DNA of 64,000 bases from RHKX01 sp963826475 (lineage in GTDB: Bacteria; Actinomycetota; Thermoleophilia; Solirubrobacterales; 70-9): contig CAWGXC010000004.1 in NCBI GenBank assembly GCA_963826475.1, positions 62,001 to 126,000 on the forward strand. Reading direction: 5' to 3'. Under the pieces are notes generated by a model that was not told the DNA's origin, ran no database searches, and saw nothing but the letters and a program-made list of their open reading frames with translations. This document shows, piece by piece, positions 44,247 through 52,869 of the stretch; positions within the stretch are counted from its first letter, which is position 1, and every line of letters begins with the position of its first letter. Both the position numbers and the translations under genes were made by a program.

Positions 44247-45299
44247 ATGAATGCTGAAAGCACAAGCGTGGCTGTGGTCGGCCTCGGATATTGGGGACCG
44301 AACAGGCTCCGCGCCCTGAACGACATCATGGAGACCAGGGTCTCCTGGATCTGCGACAGCGACATCGAGCGGCTCGAGCGCCACGCTCGCCGCCACCCGG
44401 AGATCATGGCCAGCACCGACATCGCCGACCCGCTGGCCGATCCCTCCGTCGACGCCGTGGTCCTCGCAACCCCGGCGTTCACCCACCACGATCTCGCCAC
44501 CCGCTGCCTGCAGGCGGGCAAGCACGTCTTCGTCGAGAAGCCGCTGGCGGCATCGACGGCCGAGGCGGCCGACCTGATCGAGCTGGCGGAGGAGCGCGGT
44601 CTCGTGCTCGTCTGCGGTCATACGTTCCTTCACAGCCCGGCCGTCCGGGCGGTCAAGCGGATCCTCGATCGCGGCGACCTCGGCGAGCTCTACTTCATCT
44701 CCTCGAGCCGGGTGAACCTCGGTCCCTACCGCAGCGACGTCGGCGTGATCTTCGACCTCGGCCCGCACGACTTCTCGATCCTCCGCTACTGGCTCGACTC
44801 CGCTCCCTCCTCGGTCAGCGCCGTCGGCCGCGCCGTGATCACCGATCAGGTCTCGGACGTCGCCTTCATCGACCTCACGTTCCCCGACGGCCTGCTCGCT
44901 CACGTCGAGCTCAGCTGGCTGGCCCCGAGCAAGATGCGCCAGACGGTCATCGTCGGCAGCGAGAAGATGCTCGTCTACCAGGACGGCAGCGCGGAGCCCG
45001 TTCGGCTCTTCGACAGCGGCATCGACTACCGCGACCCCGAGACCTACGGCGAGTATCAGCTCTCCTACCGAACCGGCGACGTCACCTCGGTTCGGGTCGA
45101 CGTCAAGGAGCCGATCGTCTCCGAGCTCGAGGACTTCGCCGCCGCCATACGAACGGGCTCCGACCCCGTCAGCGGGCTCGATGTGGCGATGGACGTACTG
45201 CGCACGGTCGAGGCCGCCGAGCTCTCGCTCTCGAAGTCGGGGCTGAACATGCCGCTCGCCAAGGCACCCGTCGTCGGCGCCGGGAAGAACGGCCGGTGA
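44247..45299 (+). CDS. Gfo/Idh/MocA oxidoreductase (WlbA-like)
   Basis: A 350-residue NAD(P)-dependent dehydrogenase. The Rossmann start is VVGLGYWGPNRLR, followed by VVLATPAFTHHDLATR, FVEKPLA (the EKP motif), VCGHTFLHSPAV and FDLGPHDFSILRYWL. WlbA-like enzymes oxidise UDP-GlcNAcA at C3 so that an aminotransferase can add an amine. WlbB- and WlbC-like genes lie a few kilobases downstream, supporting that reading. ATG 44247 with GGGGGAGG upstream. Its TGA overlaps the GTG of the next gene. Confidence 0.88.
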   Translation: MNAESTSVAVVGLGYWGPNRLRALNDIMETRVSWICDSDIERLERHARRHPEIMASTDIADPLADPSVDAVVLATPAFTHHDLATRCLQAGKHVFVEKPLAASTAEAADLIELAEERGLVLVCGHTFLHSPAVRAVKRILDRGDLGELYFISSSRVNLGPYRSDVGVIFDLGPHDFSILRYWLDSAPSSVSAVGRAVITDQVSDVAFIDLTFPDGLLAHVELSWLAPSKMRQTVIVGSEKMLVYQDGSAEPVRLFDSGIDYRDPETYGEYQLSYRTGDVTSVRVDVKEPIVSELEDFAAAIRTGSDPVSGLDVAMDVLRTVEAAELSLSKSGLNMPLAKAPVVGAGKNGR

Positions 45300-46825
45300 G
45301 CCTGGAGGTCGACTCGCCGGGCGAATCCGCCCGCCGCGATCCGCACACCCGCACGCCCGCGGCAGCGCCGGCCGGCAGCGGCGTCATCTCATCGCAATGG
45401 GGACGACGCGACCGGATCAGCAGGCGGATGCTGCTGGCCGCCGACATGACCGGCATCCTGGTCGCGCTCTGGGCGGCGGCGGCGATCGTGGGGGAGCGCT
45501 CCGATCCGCTGCAGCTGGCCCTCTACGCGCTCCCGACATTGCCCGCGTGGGCTCTCCTCTTCAAGCTCTACGGCCTCTACGACCGTGACGTGCGGCGAAT
45601 CAGCCATGCGGGCATCGACGACCTGCCCTGGCTCTTCCACGCGATCGTCGTCGGCGGCCTTCTCTTCTGGGGCTATCTCCACCTCGAGTTCAGCCACTCC
45701 TCGCGGCTCCTGTTCGCCGAGGCGGCCTGGTTCGGGGGGATCGGCCTGCCGCTGATCGTCGGCCTCCGCTCGCTCGCCCGCACCACCGTCCTGGGGCGGA
45801 TGGGCGCCGAGCGGATCCTGATCGCGGGCGCCGGTCCCACCGCCGCGCTGCTGGTCCGCAAGATCACGCAGCACCCCGAGTACGGCCTGACGCCGATCGG
45901 GCGCCTCGCCCCGAACGGTGCGATGGCCGAGGCGATCGATCCCGCCGCCGACGGGGCAAGCGCTCCGGCGAAGGAACCGCACGTACCCCTGCTCGGCACC
46001 TCCGACGACCTCGAGCGGCTCGTCGCCAGCGGCGCGCTCGAACGGGTCATCCTCTGCCGCGCCGACCTCGAGACTCCCGAGGTCCTGCGGATGGCCGACG
46101 TCTGCCACCGACATTCCGTCAAGGTCGGGATCGTCCCGGCGACCAGCGACGCATACGGCCCGTCGGTCGAGCTCGACGCGGTCGAGGGCGTGACCGTCCT
46201 CGGCGTCAACCCGCCGGTGCTGGGTCGGACGTCCCGACTGCTCAAGCGCGGCTTCGACCTCGTCATCGCCACGGCCATCCTCACCCTCGCGGCACCCTTG
46301 CTGGCGCTGATCTCGATCGCGATCCGGATCGACTCGCGCGGCCCCATCCTCTATCGCCAGGCCAGGGTGGGGAGGGCCGGCAAGCACTTCATGCTGAACA
46401 AGTTCCGGACCATGGTTCCCGACGCCGAGCTCCAGCGGGCCGCCCTGATGGAGCACAGTCAGGACCCGAACTGGCTTCACCTCGAAGAGGACCCGAGGAT
46501 CACGCGGCTCGGCGCGTTGCTGCGCAAGACCAGCCTCGACGAGCTGCCTCAGCTGTGGAACGTGATCCGCGGGGAGATGAGCCTCGTCGGCCCGCGGCCG
46601 CTACCCGAGCTCGAGGATGCGAGGGTCGCCGGATGGACCCGCGGACGCCTCGATCTCACCCCTGGGATCACCGGCCTCTGGCAGGTCCTCGGCCGGACGA
46701 GCATCCCCTTCGAGGAGATGGTCAAGCTCGACTACACCTACGTGACGAACTGGTCGGTGTGGATGGACGTCCGGCTCCTGCTGAGAACGTTGCCGGCGGT
46801 CGTCAAGCGCCGAGGTGTCAACTAG
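45296..46825 (+). CDS. polyprenyl glycosylphosphotransferase (WbaP/WcaJ-like initiating enzyme)
   Basis: A 509-residue membrane enzyme that transfers a sugar-1-phosphate to undecaprenyl phosphate, starting the repeat unit. An N-terminal region with about four TM helices (MLLAADMTGILVALWAAAA) and a CoA-binding-like Rossmann part (ILIAGAGPTAALLV) precede the catalytic domain: LKRGFDLVIATAILTLAAPL, then KFRTMVPDAE, LRKTSLDELPQLWNVIRG, MSLVGPRPL and LTPGITGLWQV. GTG 45296 overlaps the oxidoreductase stop (GTGA). Confidence 0.92.
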   Translation: MSLEVDSPGESARRDPHTRTPAAAPAGSGVISSQWGRRDRISRRMLLAADMTGILVALWAAAAIVGERSDPLQLALYALPTLPAWALLFKLYGLYDRDVRRISHAGIDDLPWLFHAIVVGGLLFWGYLHLEFSHSSRLLFAEAAWFGGIGLPLIVGLRSLARTTVLGRMGAERILIAGAGPTAALLVRKITQHPEYGLTPIGRLAPNGAMAEAIDPAADGASAPAKEPHVPLLGTSDDLERLVASGALERVILCRADLETPEVLRMADVCHRHSVKVGIVPATSDAYGPSVELDAVEGVTVLGVNPPVLGRTSRLLKRGFDLVIATAILTLAAPLLALISIAIRIDSRGPILYRQARVGRAGKHFMLNKFRTMVPDAELQRAALMEHSQDPNWLHLEEDPRITRLGALLRKTSLDELPQLWNVIRGEMSLVGPRPLPELEDARVAGWTRGRLDLTPGITGLWQVLGRTSIPFEEMVKLDYTYVTNWSVWMDVRLLLRTLPAVVKRRGVN

Positions 46826-46832
46826 ATAACTG

Positions 46833-46869
46833 CCGGGAAAATGCTCCGCTTCGCGTCCGCTTTCCCCGG
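46833..46869. repeat. hairpin repeat, copy 2
   Basis: Arms CCGGGAAA (46833-46840) and TTTCCCCGG (46861-46869) pair with one bulged base; the loop ATGCTCCGCTTCGCGTCCGC differs from that at 2016-2050 at one position in the shared part. It lies between two convergent genes and could also terminate them. Confidence 0.62.
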
Positions 46870-46905
46870 GTGGATGGCCACCGGGACAGGAGGTCCTGCA
46901 GGTTC

Positions 46906-47388
46906 CTAGCGCACGCGGGCCGGCTCACCCCGGACCACGGTCCCCGCGGGCACGTCGGTTGCCACTACTGCGCCCGCCCCAACCGTGGCCTCAGCGCCGA
47001 TCGTCACCCCGCCGAGGATGACTGCTCCGGAGCCGATGGTGGCGCCGTCCTCGACCGCGATCTCCAACAACTGCCAGTCTTCGGGACCCTGCAGCGAGCC
47101 GTCGGAGTTGGTGGCCCGGGGGGCCTTGTCGTTGACGAACATCACGCCGTGCCCAATGAACACCCCCTCCCCGATGCGAACCCCTGAACAGATGAAAGCG
47201 TGGCTCTGGATCTTGCAGCGCGCTCCCACCTCGACGCCCTCCTGGACCTCGACGAACGGCCCGATCCGGGTCCCCTCGCCGATCGAGCATCCGTAAAGGT
47301 TCGTGAAGCTGTGAACGAAGGCACCCTCCCCGAACCGGCAATCCCGGATGAGCCTGTAGGGGGCATCGTTGCTGGGAAGCTCGGACAT
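46906..47388 (-). CDS. left-handed beta-helix N-acetyltransferase (WlbB/WbpD-like)
   Basis: A 160-residue hexapeptide-repeat acyltransferase. Repeats of the (LIV)GxxxxI type run throughout (CSIGEGTRIGPFVEVQEGVE), with IGHGVMFVNDKAPRA close to that of WlbB/WbpD, which acetylate the 3-amino group of UDP-GlcNAc3NA. A catalytic His lies in IGHGVMF. Together with the WlbA- and WlbC-like genes it completes a route to UDP-2,3-diacetamido-glucuronate. It is on the opposite strand from the rest of the cluster. Confidence 0.87.
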   Translation of the reverse strand: MSELPSNDAPYRLIRDCRFGEGAFVHSFTNLYGCSIGEGTRIGPFVEVQEGVEVGARCKIQSHAFICSGVRIGEGVFIGHGVMFVNDKAPRATNSDGSLQGPEDWQLLEIAVEDGATIGSGAVILGGVTIGAEATVGAGAVVATDVPAGTVVRGEPARVR

Positions 47389-47397
47389 CAGCCGATC

Positions 47398-48575
47398 ATC
47401 TCAGCCGAGCGGATCGAGCGGCTGGGTGAGCGGATCGAGCGGCTCCGCCGCTGGGGCGATGAGCGGGACTGGGTGGGTCCTGATCCCTACGAGGGCCTCA
47501 ACGCGACGCGCCTGAAATTCATGCGCCGCAGTCCGCTGGGCCGTCGCGCCCTGATCCAGCTCGTCAAACGCTCGCCGGTCGATCTCCGGGGCCCGCTGAG
47601 GCATCGAGCCGCGGGTCGACGCCGCCTCGCTCGCTCACGTGGCGTCGAGTTACGCGCGGCTGCAGGCAGCGGACCCCGAACCGCTCCAGCGAGCGCTCGC
47701 GGGCGCTCGGGGAGACGCGCTGCCAGGCCTTCCCCGAACCATGCTGGGGCTATCACTTCGACGTCGAGACGCGATTCTTCTTCTACGGGTCCGGGACCCC
47801 GAACACGATCGCCTCCGCGTTCGCGGGCCACGCCCTGCTCGACGCGCACCTGGCGACCGGGCGGCCCGAGCCCCTCGAGCAGGCCTCGGGCGTCGGCGAC
47901 TTCTTCCTCACCCGGATCGGGCTGAACGAGGGCTACGGCGGCTCCTACTTCGGTTACTTCCCGGGTGACCGGACGGCCATCCACAACGCCAACGCCCTCG
48001 CCACCGCGCTGCTCGCCCGGCTGCACGCCCGATCGCCGCGGCCGGAGCTGCTGGCCGCCGCGCGCGCGGGGATCCGCTTCGTCCTCGCCCACCAAGGCGG
48101 CGACGGCTCGTGGCGTTACGCGGAAGGGCCTCACGGGGATTGGGTCGACAACCTCCACACCGGCTACGTCCTCGACTCGCTGCGACTGTTCGAGGATGCC
48201 CTTCCCGGCGTCGAGGAGGGAATCGAGGAGGCGTACGCGCGCGGGCTCGACTTCTACGCTCGCAACCTCTTCCTCCCCGACGGCACCCCGAAGTACTTCG
48301 CCGGGTCGGTCCACCCGATCGACGGCCAGAACGTCGCTCAGGCGATCCGCACCTTCGCCCTGGCATCCGTCTCGCGTCCGGGCTACCTCGAGCTCGCCTG
48401 GCGCACGTTCGAGTTCGCCGAGGCCCGGATGAGCCGGCCCGACGGCGCCTTCCTCTTCCAGCGCAGGCGGTTCTGGGCCAATCGAGTCCCCCACGTGCGC
48501 TGGGTCCAGGCTCCGATGCTCGATGCGCTGAGCCGGCTGTCAGTGGCCAGCCGTCCTCGGGAGCGCGCGACTTGA
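47398..48575 (+). CDS. VpsJ-like polysaccharide biosynthesis protein (two frameshifts)
   Basis: Homology-bearing sequence starts near 47398 (ERIERLRRWGDERDWVGPDPY) with no clear start codon just before it. The protein looks like an alpha/alpha-toroid of the VpsJ/glucuronyl-epimerase-like type: GLNATRLKFMRRSPLGRR, WGYHFDVETRFFFYGSGTPN, GDFFLTRIGLNEGYGGSYF, HNANALATALLARL, WRYAEGPHGDWVDNLHTGYV and PIDGQNVAQAIRTFAL. The frame shifts at about 47599 and 47702; deleting one base at each gives continuous sequence to the TGA at 48573-48575. That stop overlaps the TTG of the next gene. Confidence 0.7.
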
Positions 48576-49618
48576 GCCGGTCTGCGCCGAAGGTCTGGAT
48601 CGATCTCGCGAGCTCTCCTCATCCGCTGATCTTCGAGCCGATCTGCAGCCGGCTGGAGGCCGAGGGGGCGACCGTCGTCGTCACGGTGCGCGATCACGCG
48701 CAGACCCTCGAGCTCTCCCGTCGTCGCTGGCCCGGGGCGACCCCGATCGGTGGGCCGGCCCTCGGCGGTCGGGTGTCGAAGGCGCTCGAGCTCGCCGCCC
48801 GTGTGCGCGACCTCGCCCGCTGGGCTCGGGCCGAGCGACCCGACGTCGCGCTGTCGCACAACTCCTATGCCCAGATCCTCGCGGCCCGGCTGGTCGGGGT
48901 CCCGGCGGTGACGGCGATGGACTACGAATACCAGCCGGCCAACCACATCGCCTTCCGCGGCGCCTCCCGGATCCTGCTTCCCGAGGCCATCCCCGCGAAG
49001 GTGGTCGCCAGGCAGGGGGCCGGCAGCTCCAAGGTGATCCGCTACCCCGGCTACAAGGAGGCCCTATATCTGAGGGACCTGCCTCCAATCGGAGACGTGC
49101 TCGGACAGCTCGGCGTCGACGGCGGGCTCGTCGCCGTCGCTCGTGCCGCCGCCGCCGGCGCCGCCTATCACCCGGGCGACAACCCGCTCTTCCTCGAAGC
49201 CCTGCGAGAGCTCGGCGCTCGAGCGGGAATGACGACCGTGGTCCTCGCTCGGCACCCGGGCCAGCGCGAGGCGATCGCGCGTCTCGGGCTTCCCTCGCTG
49301 GTGCTCCCGGACGAGGCGGTGGATGCCCGATCCCTCCTCCGGGCGGCGGATCTGTTCGTGGGAGCGGGGGGGACGATGTGCCGGGAAGCGGCTCTGCTCG
49401 GCGTTCCCGCGTACAGTATTTTCGCCGGCCGCCCGCCGGCGGTGGACCTCAGACTCGAGAAGGAAGGCCTGCTCATGCGGCTCGACCACGTCGATCAGTT
49501 CGGGGCGTTGCGGACCCGAGCGAACGGCTCGGGACCTCGGCTCGACCTGATCCGCATCGGCGGTGAGATCGAGGACATCTTCGTCTCCGCCACGCTCGAG
49601 GCGGCCGGGGGGAGGTAG
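48572..49618 (+). CDS. DUF354 / MnaA-like GT-B glycosyltransferase
   Basis: A 348-residue protein of the DUF354 family, with a GT-B (UDP-GlcNAc 2-epimerase-like) fold: VWIDLASSPHPLIFEPICSR, VVTVRDHAQTLELSRR, PDVALSHNSYAQILAARLV, VPAVTAMDYEYQPANHIAF, IRYPGYKEALYL and LFVGAGGTMCREAALLGVPA. TTG 48572 overlaps the VpsJ-like stop. The family occurs in polysaccharide clusters and is thought to transfer or remodel sugars. Confidence 0.85.
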   Translation: MSRSAPKVWIDLASSPHPLIFEPICSRLEAEGATVVVTVRDHAQTLELSRRRWPGATPIGGPALGGRVSKALELAARVRDLARWARAERPDVALSHNSYAQILAARLVGVPAVTAMDYEYQPANHIAFRGASRILLPEAIPAKVVARQGAGSSKVIRYPGYKEALYLRDLPPIGDVLGQLGVDGGLVAVARAAAAGAAYHPGDNPLFLEALRELGARAGMTTVVLARHPGQREAIARLGLPSLVLPDEAVDARSLLRAADLFVGAGGTMCREAALLGVPAYSIFAGRPPAVDLRLEKEGLLMRLDHVDQFGALRTRANGSGPRLDLIRIGGEIEDIFVSATLEAAGGR

Positions 49619-49624
49619 GGACGA

Positions 49625-50773
49625 ATGGCGACTCCCGACGCGACTCAGCTGATCGACGAGGTCCCCTTCGTAGACCTCGACCGCCAGCACGCCCCGTTGG
49701 CGTCTGAGATCGAAGCCGCGATGGCGGCGGTCGTCAACCGGGGGGACTTCATCCTCGGCGCTGCCGTCGAGGCCTTCGAGCAGGACTTCGCGACCTTCAC
49801 CGGAGTCGCTCACGCGGTCGGCGTCGGATCCGGCACGGCGGCGCTGACGATTGCGCTGCGGGCGGCGGGCGTCGGCCCCGGCGACGAGGTGATCGTGCCG
49901 GCGCACACCTTCATCGCCACCGCCCTCGGGGTAGCGCATGCCGGAGCGACGCCGGTCTTCTGCGACGTCGTCGAGGCGACCGGGCTGCTCGACTTCTCCG
50001 CGGCAGCCGATCGGGTCACCCCGCGGACCGCCGCCGTGATCCCGGTGCACCTGTACGGCCAGGTCTGTGCGATGGACGAGGCGGAAGGCTTCGCGGATCG
50101 TCACGGGCTCGCGTTGATCGAGGACGCGGCACAGGCCCACGGAGCCCGATGGGACGGCCGCAGGGCCGGCTCCTTCGGCCGCGCGGCCGCCTTCAGCTTC
50201 TACCCGAGCAAGAACCTCGGCGCCTTCGGAGACGGGGGGATCGTCTGCACCGACGACGCCGAGATCGCCGCCGCCGCCAGGAGCTGGCGGAACCTGGGTC
50301 AGCTCCGCAAGGGCGAGCATCTGAACGCCGGCTTCAACGAGCGCCTCGACACGATCCAGGCGGCGGTGCTCGCCTGCAAGCTTCCCCACCTCGACACATG
50401 GAACGACAGCCGTCGTGAGGTCGCCGGCTGGTATCGGGACCGCCTCGGCGGCGTCGGCGCGATCCTCCCCGAGCGCGAGCTCGCCGAGGACGTCTTCCAC
50501 CTCTTTCCGATCCGCGTCCGCGCTCGCGACGATGTCGCGGCGGCGCTTGCCGAGCTGCGCATCGGAACGGGCATCCACTACACGCCGGCGGTGCACGCTC
50601 AGCCGCCGTTCCGAGACGCGGACGCCGAGGGCCCCGCGAGGGACTTCCCGGTCGCCGAGGCCTGGGCGAGCGAGGAGCTCTCGTTGCCGATGTTCGCCGG
50701 GATGACCGAGGATGAGGTGGAGACCGTGGCCGTTGCCCTCGACCGGGTCGTCACGCGAGAAGACCTGGGCTGA
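49625..50773 (+). CDS. DegT/DnrJ/EryC1 aminotransferase (WlbC-like)
   Basis: A 382-residue PLP-dependent sugar aminotransferase. It begins VPFVDLDRQHAPL like WlbC/WbpE, with GSGTAALTIALRA, VPAHTFIATA, IEDAAQAHGA and the PLP lysine Lys196 in SFYPSKNLGAFGDGG. It would aminate the C3-keto intermediate made by the WlbA-like enzyme. It is six bases downstream of the DUF354 gene. Confidence 0.92.
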   Translation: MATPDATQLIDEVPFVDLDRQHAPLASEIEAAMAAVVNRGDFILGAAVEAFEQDFATFTGVAHAVGVGSGTAALTIALRAAGVGPGDEVIVPAHTFIATALGVAHAGATPVFCDVVEATGLLDFSAAADRVTPRTAAVIPVHLYGQVCAMDEAEGFADRHGLALIEDAAQAHGARWDGRRAGSFGRAAAFSFYPSKNLGAFGDGGIVCTDDAEIAAAARSWRNLGQLRKGEHLNAGFNERLDTIQAAVLACKLPHLDTWNDSRREVAGWYRDRLGGVGAILPERELAEDVFHLFPIRVRARDDVAAALAELRIGTGIHYTPAVHAQPPFRDADAEGPARDFPVAEAWASEELSLPMFAGMTEDEVETVAVALDRVVTREDLG

Positions 50774-50781
50774 GGCGGTCG

Positions 50782-51777
50782 ATGGCGGCCGAGAAGGGCC
50801 TCGAGGTGAGGGCCTGTCCCCTCTGCGGTTCCCCGCTCGCCGGGAGTGTCCCGGCCCGCGAGATGATGCTCGGGCTCCGCGACCCGTTCCACTACGGCGA
50901 GTGCTCGCGCTGTTCGACCCTGGCCCTGCTCGATCCCCCCACGGACCTCAGCACCTACTACCCGTCCGGCTACTACTCGCTGCGCCCGGCGACGCGTCCT
51001 CGACGCATCGTGCGCTTGGCGAAGCGCCTGCGGGCGGAGGCCGCGGCCCATGGGCACGTGCGCCTCGCGACATGGATCGGGCTCGGAGCCGGAGCGCCGA
51101 TGTGGTCGTCGTGGCTCGAGGTCACCGGGCTGGACCGCTCCGCGTCGATCTGCGATGTCGGATGCGGCTCCGGGGACGCGCTCTTCGATCTGCGCGACAA
51201 CGGCTTCACCAACCTGGTTGGGGCCGATCCGTTCATCGAGGGGCCGATCAGCAGGGACGGGGTCGAGATCCGCAGAGCGACGGCGGCTGAGCTGTCGGGA
51301 AGCTTCGACCTGGTGATGTTCAACCATTCCTTCGAGCACGTTCCCGACCCGATCGAGACGCTGCGCGCGGCCGGTGAGCTGCTGGCGCCGGGCGGCACGG
51401 TGATGGTTCGCACGCCGATCGCGGGCTGCTGGGCGTGGCGGCACTACGGGGCCGACTGGGTCGGGCTCGACGCCCCACGGCACCTCTTCGTCCCCTCCAT
51501 CGAGGGACTGCACGCCGGCGCCGGGCGCGCCGGTCTCGAGGTCTTCGAGACCCGCTTCGACTCGACCGACATGCAGTTCTGGCGCAGCGAGCAGTATCGG
51601 CGCGATGTCTCTCTCTTCGACCCGGCGTCCCATCAGGTCGATCCCTCCGGCTCTCCGTACTCGCGTGCGCGGATCCGCGCCTGGAGGCGTGAGGCGAAAC
51701 GGCTCAACCGAGCCGCTGACGGCGACACGGCGGCCGTCTTCCTCAGGCCGTCCGCGGTGAAGCGGAGCGCTTCGTGA
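50782..51777 (+). CDS. class I SAM-dependent methyltransferase with N-terminal zinc motif
   Basis: A 331-residue methyltransferase. N-terminal cysteines CPLCG and CSRC form a likely zinc ribbon; SAM-binding motif I is ICDVGCGSGDALFDL, with FDLVMFNHSFEHVPDP and LLAPGGTVMVRTP following. The layout resembles sugar C- or O-methyltransferases in polysaccharide clusters. A GTG at the stop codon (GTGA) probably starts the next gene. Confidence 0.88.
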   Translation: MAAEKGLEVRACPLCGSPLAGSVPAREMMLGLRDPFHYGECSRCSTLALLDPPTDLSTYYPSGYYSLRPATRPRRIVRLAKRLRAEAAAHGHVRLATWIGLGAGAPMWSSWLEVTGLDRSASICDVGCGSGDALFDLRDNGFTNLVGADPFIEGPISRDGVEIRRATAAELSGSFDLVMFNHSFEHVPDPIETLRAAGELLAPGGTVMVRTPIAGCWAWRHYGADWVGLDAPRHLFVPSIEGLHAGAGRAGLEVFETRFDSTDMQFWRSEQYRRDVSLFDPASHQVDPSGSPYSRARIRAWRREAKRLNRAADGDTAAVFLRPSAVKRSAS

Positions 51778-51810
51778 GCGCCGTCCCGCCGGGATCCCCG
51801 GCGCCTGCGG

Positions 51811-52869
51811 GTGGTCATGGCCCAGCCCGACCCCCGCAATCCGGGCGGGATCAGCGGCGTGGTCGCCTCACTCGAGCGGGCCGGCCTCGACCGGGCCGTC
51901 GAGCTCGTCGAGCTGCCGACCTCGGCGATGTCGAGCCCCCTGCCGGTGAAGCTGGCGCAGGCGACCAGGGCCACGGTGAAGCTGATCGGACTGCTCAGCG
52001 GCCGCGCCCGCCCCGACGTGGTGCACCTCCATGCCAGCACCGGCGGCAGCCTCCTGCGCAAGCTGGTGCTGGCCGCATGCTGTCGCACCGCGCGGGTTCC
52101 CTACGTCGCGCACGAGCACTCGGGCGAGCTCGACGAGTGGATCGGCCGCTCGCAGCTCCGGCGAGCCGCGGCCACCGCCCTCTACGCGCACGCCGCGACG
52201 ACGATCGTGCTGGCCGAGCGCTGGAGGCCGACGATGGAGTCGCTGGGATCCACCGAGATCGAGGTGGTCCCCAATGGCCTCTCGGCCGCCGAGCGGGCGA
52301 CCCTCGGGCGCGCTCGCGAGATTCGCCGCGCCGACCGGGGTGCCGATCGCTCGGCCGTCCTCCTGTTCTACGGCCGGTGGGTGCCCAAGAAGGGCCCCGA
52401 TCGGCTGGGGTCGGCCCTGCGCGGGCTCACTCGAACCGATTACGAGGTGCACGTGTACGGGAGCGGCGATCGCCGCTCGGTCGCGGCCGCCTTCGACGGG
52501 GTCGGGGGGGAGGTCGAGATCCGCGGTTGGCTCGAGGGCGAGGACAAGGTCGAGGAGCTCGGGCGAGCGACGGCCCTGATCGCGCCGTCGCGCGCCGAGG
52601 GTCTGCCGGTGGCGCTCGTGGAGGCCCGTGCGGCCGGCACTCCCGTGATCGCATCCGACGTCGGCGGGGTTGCCGAGGCTCTCCGCGGCTACGCCGCCGG
52701 GCTTCTGCTCGATCCCACCGACGATGAGGGGCTGCGTAAGGCGATCGAGGGGGTGCTCGCCGGGAGCTGGCCGCCCGCCGGCGACCCGATCGAGCTCCCC
52801 GAGGCTCTCTGGGCCGAGACCTCGGTCGAGCGCCTCGTGCGGATCTACCGGGCGGTTGCCGGGCCATGA
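51811..52869 (+). CDS. family 4 glycosyltransferase
   Basis: A GT-B glycosyltransferase of family 4. The donor domain carries GRWVPKKGPDRL, APSRAEGLPVALVEARAAGT and VIASDVGGVAEALRG, with the EX7E-type motif in EGLPVALVE. The acceptor side begins VVMAQPDPRNPGGISGVV. An intact frame starts at GTG 51811, but GTG 51774 overlaps the methyltransferase stop and would give 365 codons after deleting one base near 51785-51790, so the true start is probably 51774. Confidence 0.87.
   Translation: MVMAQPDPRNPGGISGVVASLERAGLDRAVELVELPTSAMSSPLPVKLAQATRATVKLIGLLSGRARPDVVHLHASTGGSLLRKLVLAACCRTARVPYVAHEHSGELDEWIGRSQLRRAAATALYAHAATTIVLAERWRPTMESLGSTEIEVVPNGLSAAERATLGRAREIRRADRGADRSAVLLFYGRWVPKKGPDRLGSALRGLTRTDYEVHVYGSGDRRSVAAAFDGVGGEVEIRGWLEGEDKVEELGRATALIAPSRAEGLPVALVEARAAGTPVIASDVGGVAEALRGYAAGLLLDPTDDEGLRKAIEGVLAGSWPPAGDPIELPEALWAETSVERLVRIYRAVAGP

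Noticed and set aside
43599..44903. 434-codon minus-strand frame across tRNA-Thr and the dehydrogenase
   Set aside because: Runs antisense to two clear genes and is a shifted reading of the nuclease ORF; no family features.
44291..46825. 844-codon fused frame beginning inside the WlbA-like gene
   Set aside because: The first 335 codons are a shifted reading of the dehydrogenase; the real gene starts at GTG 45296.
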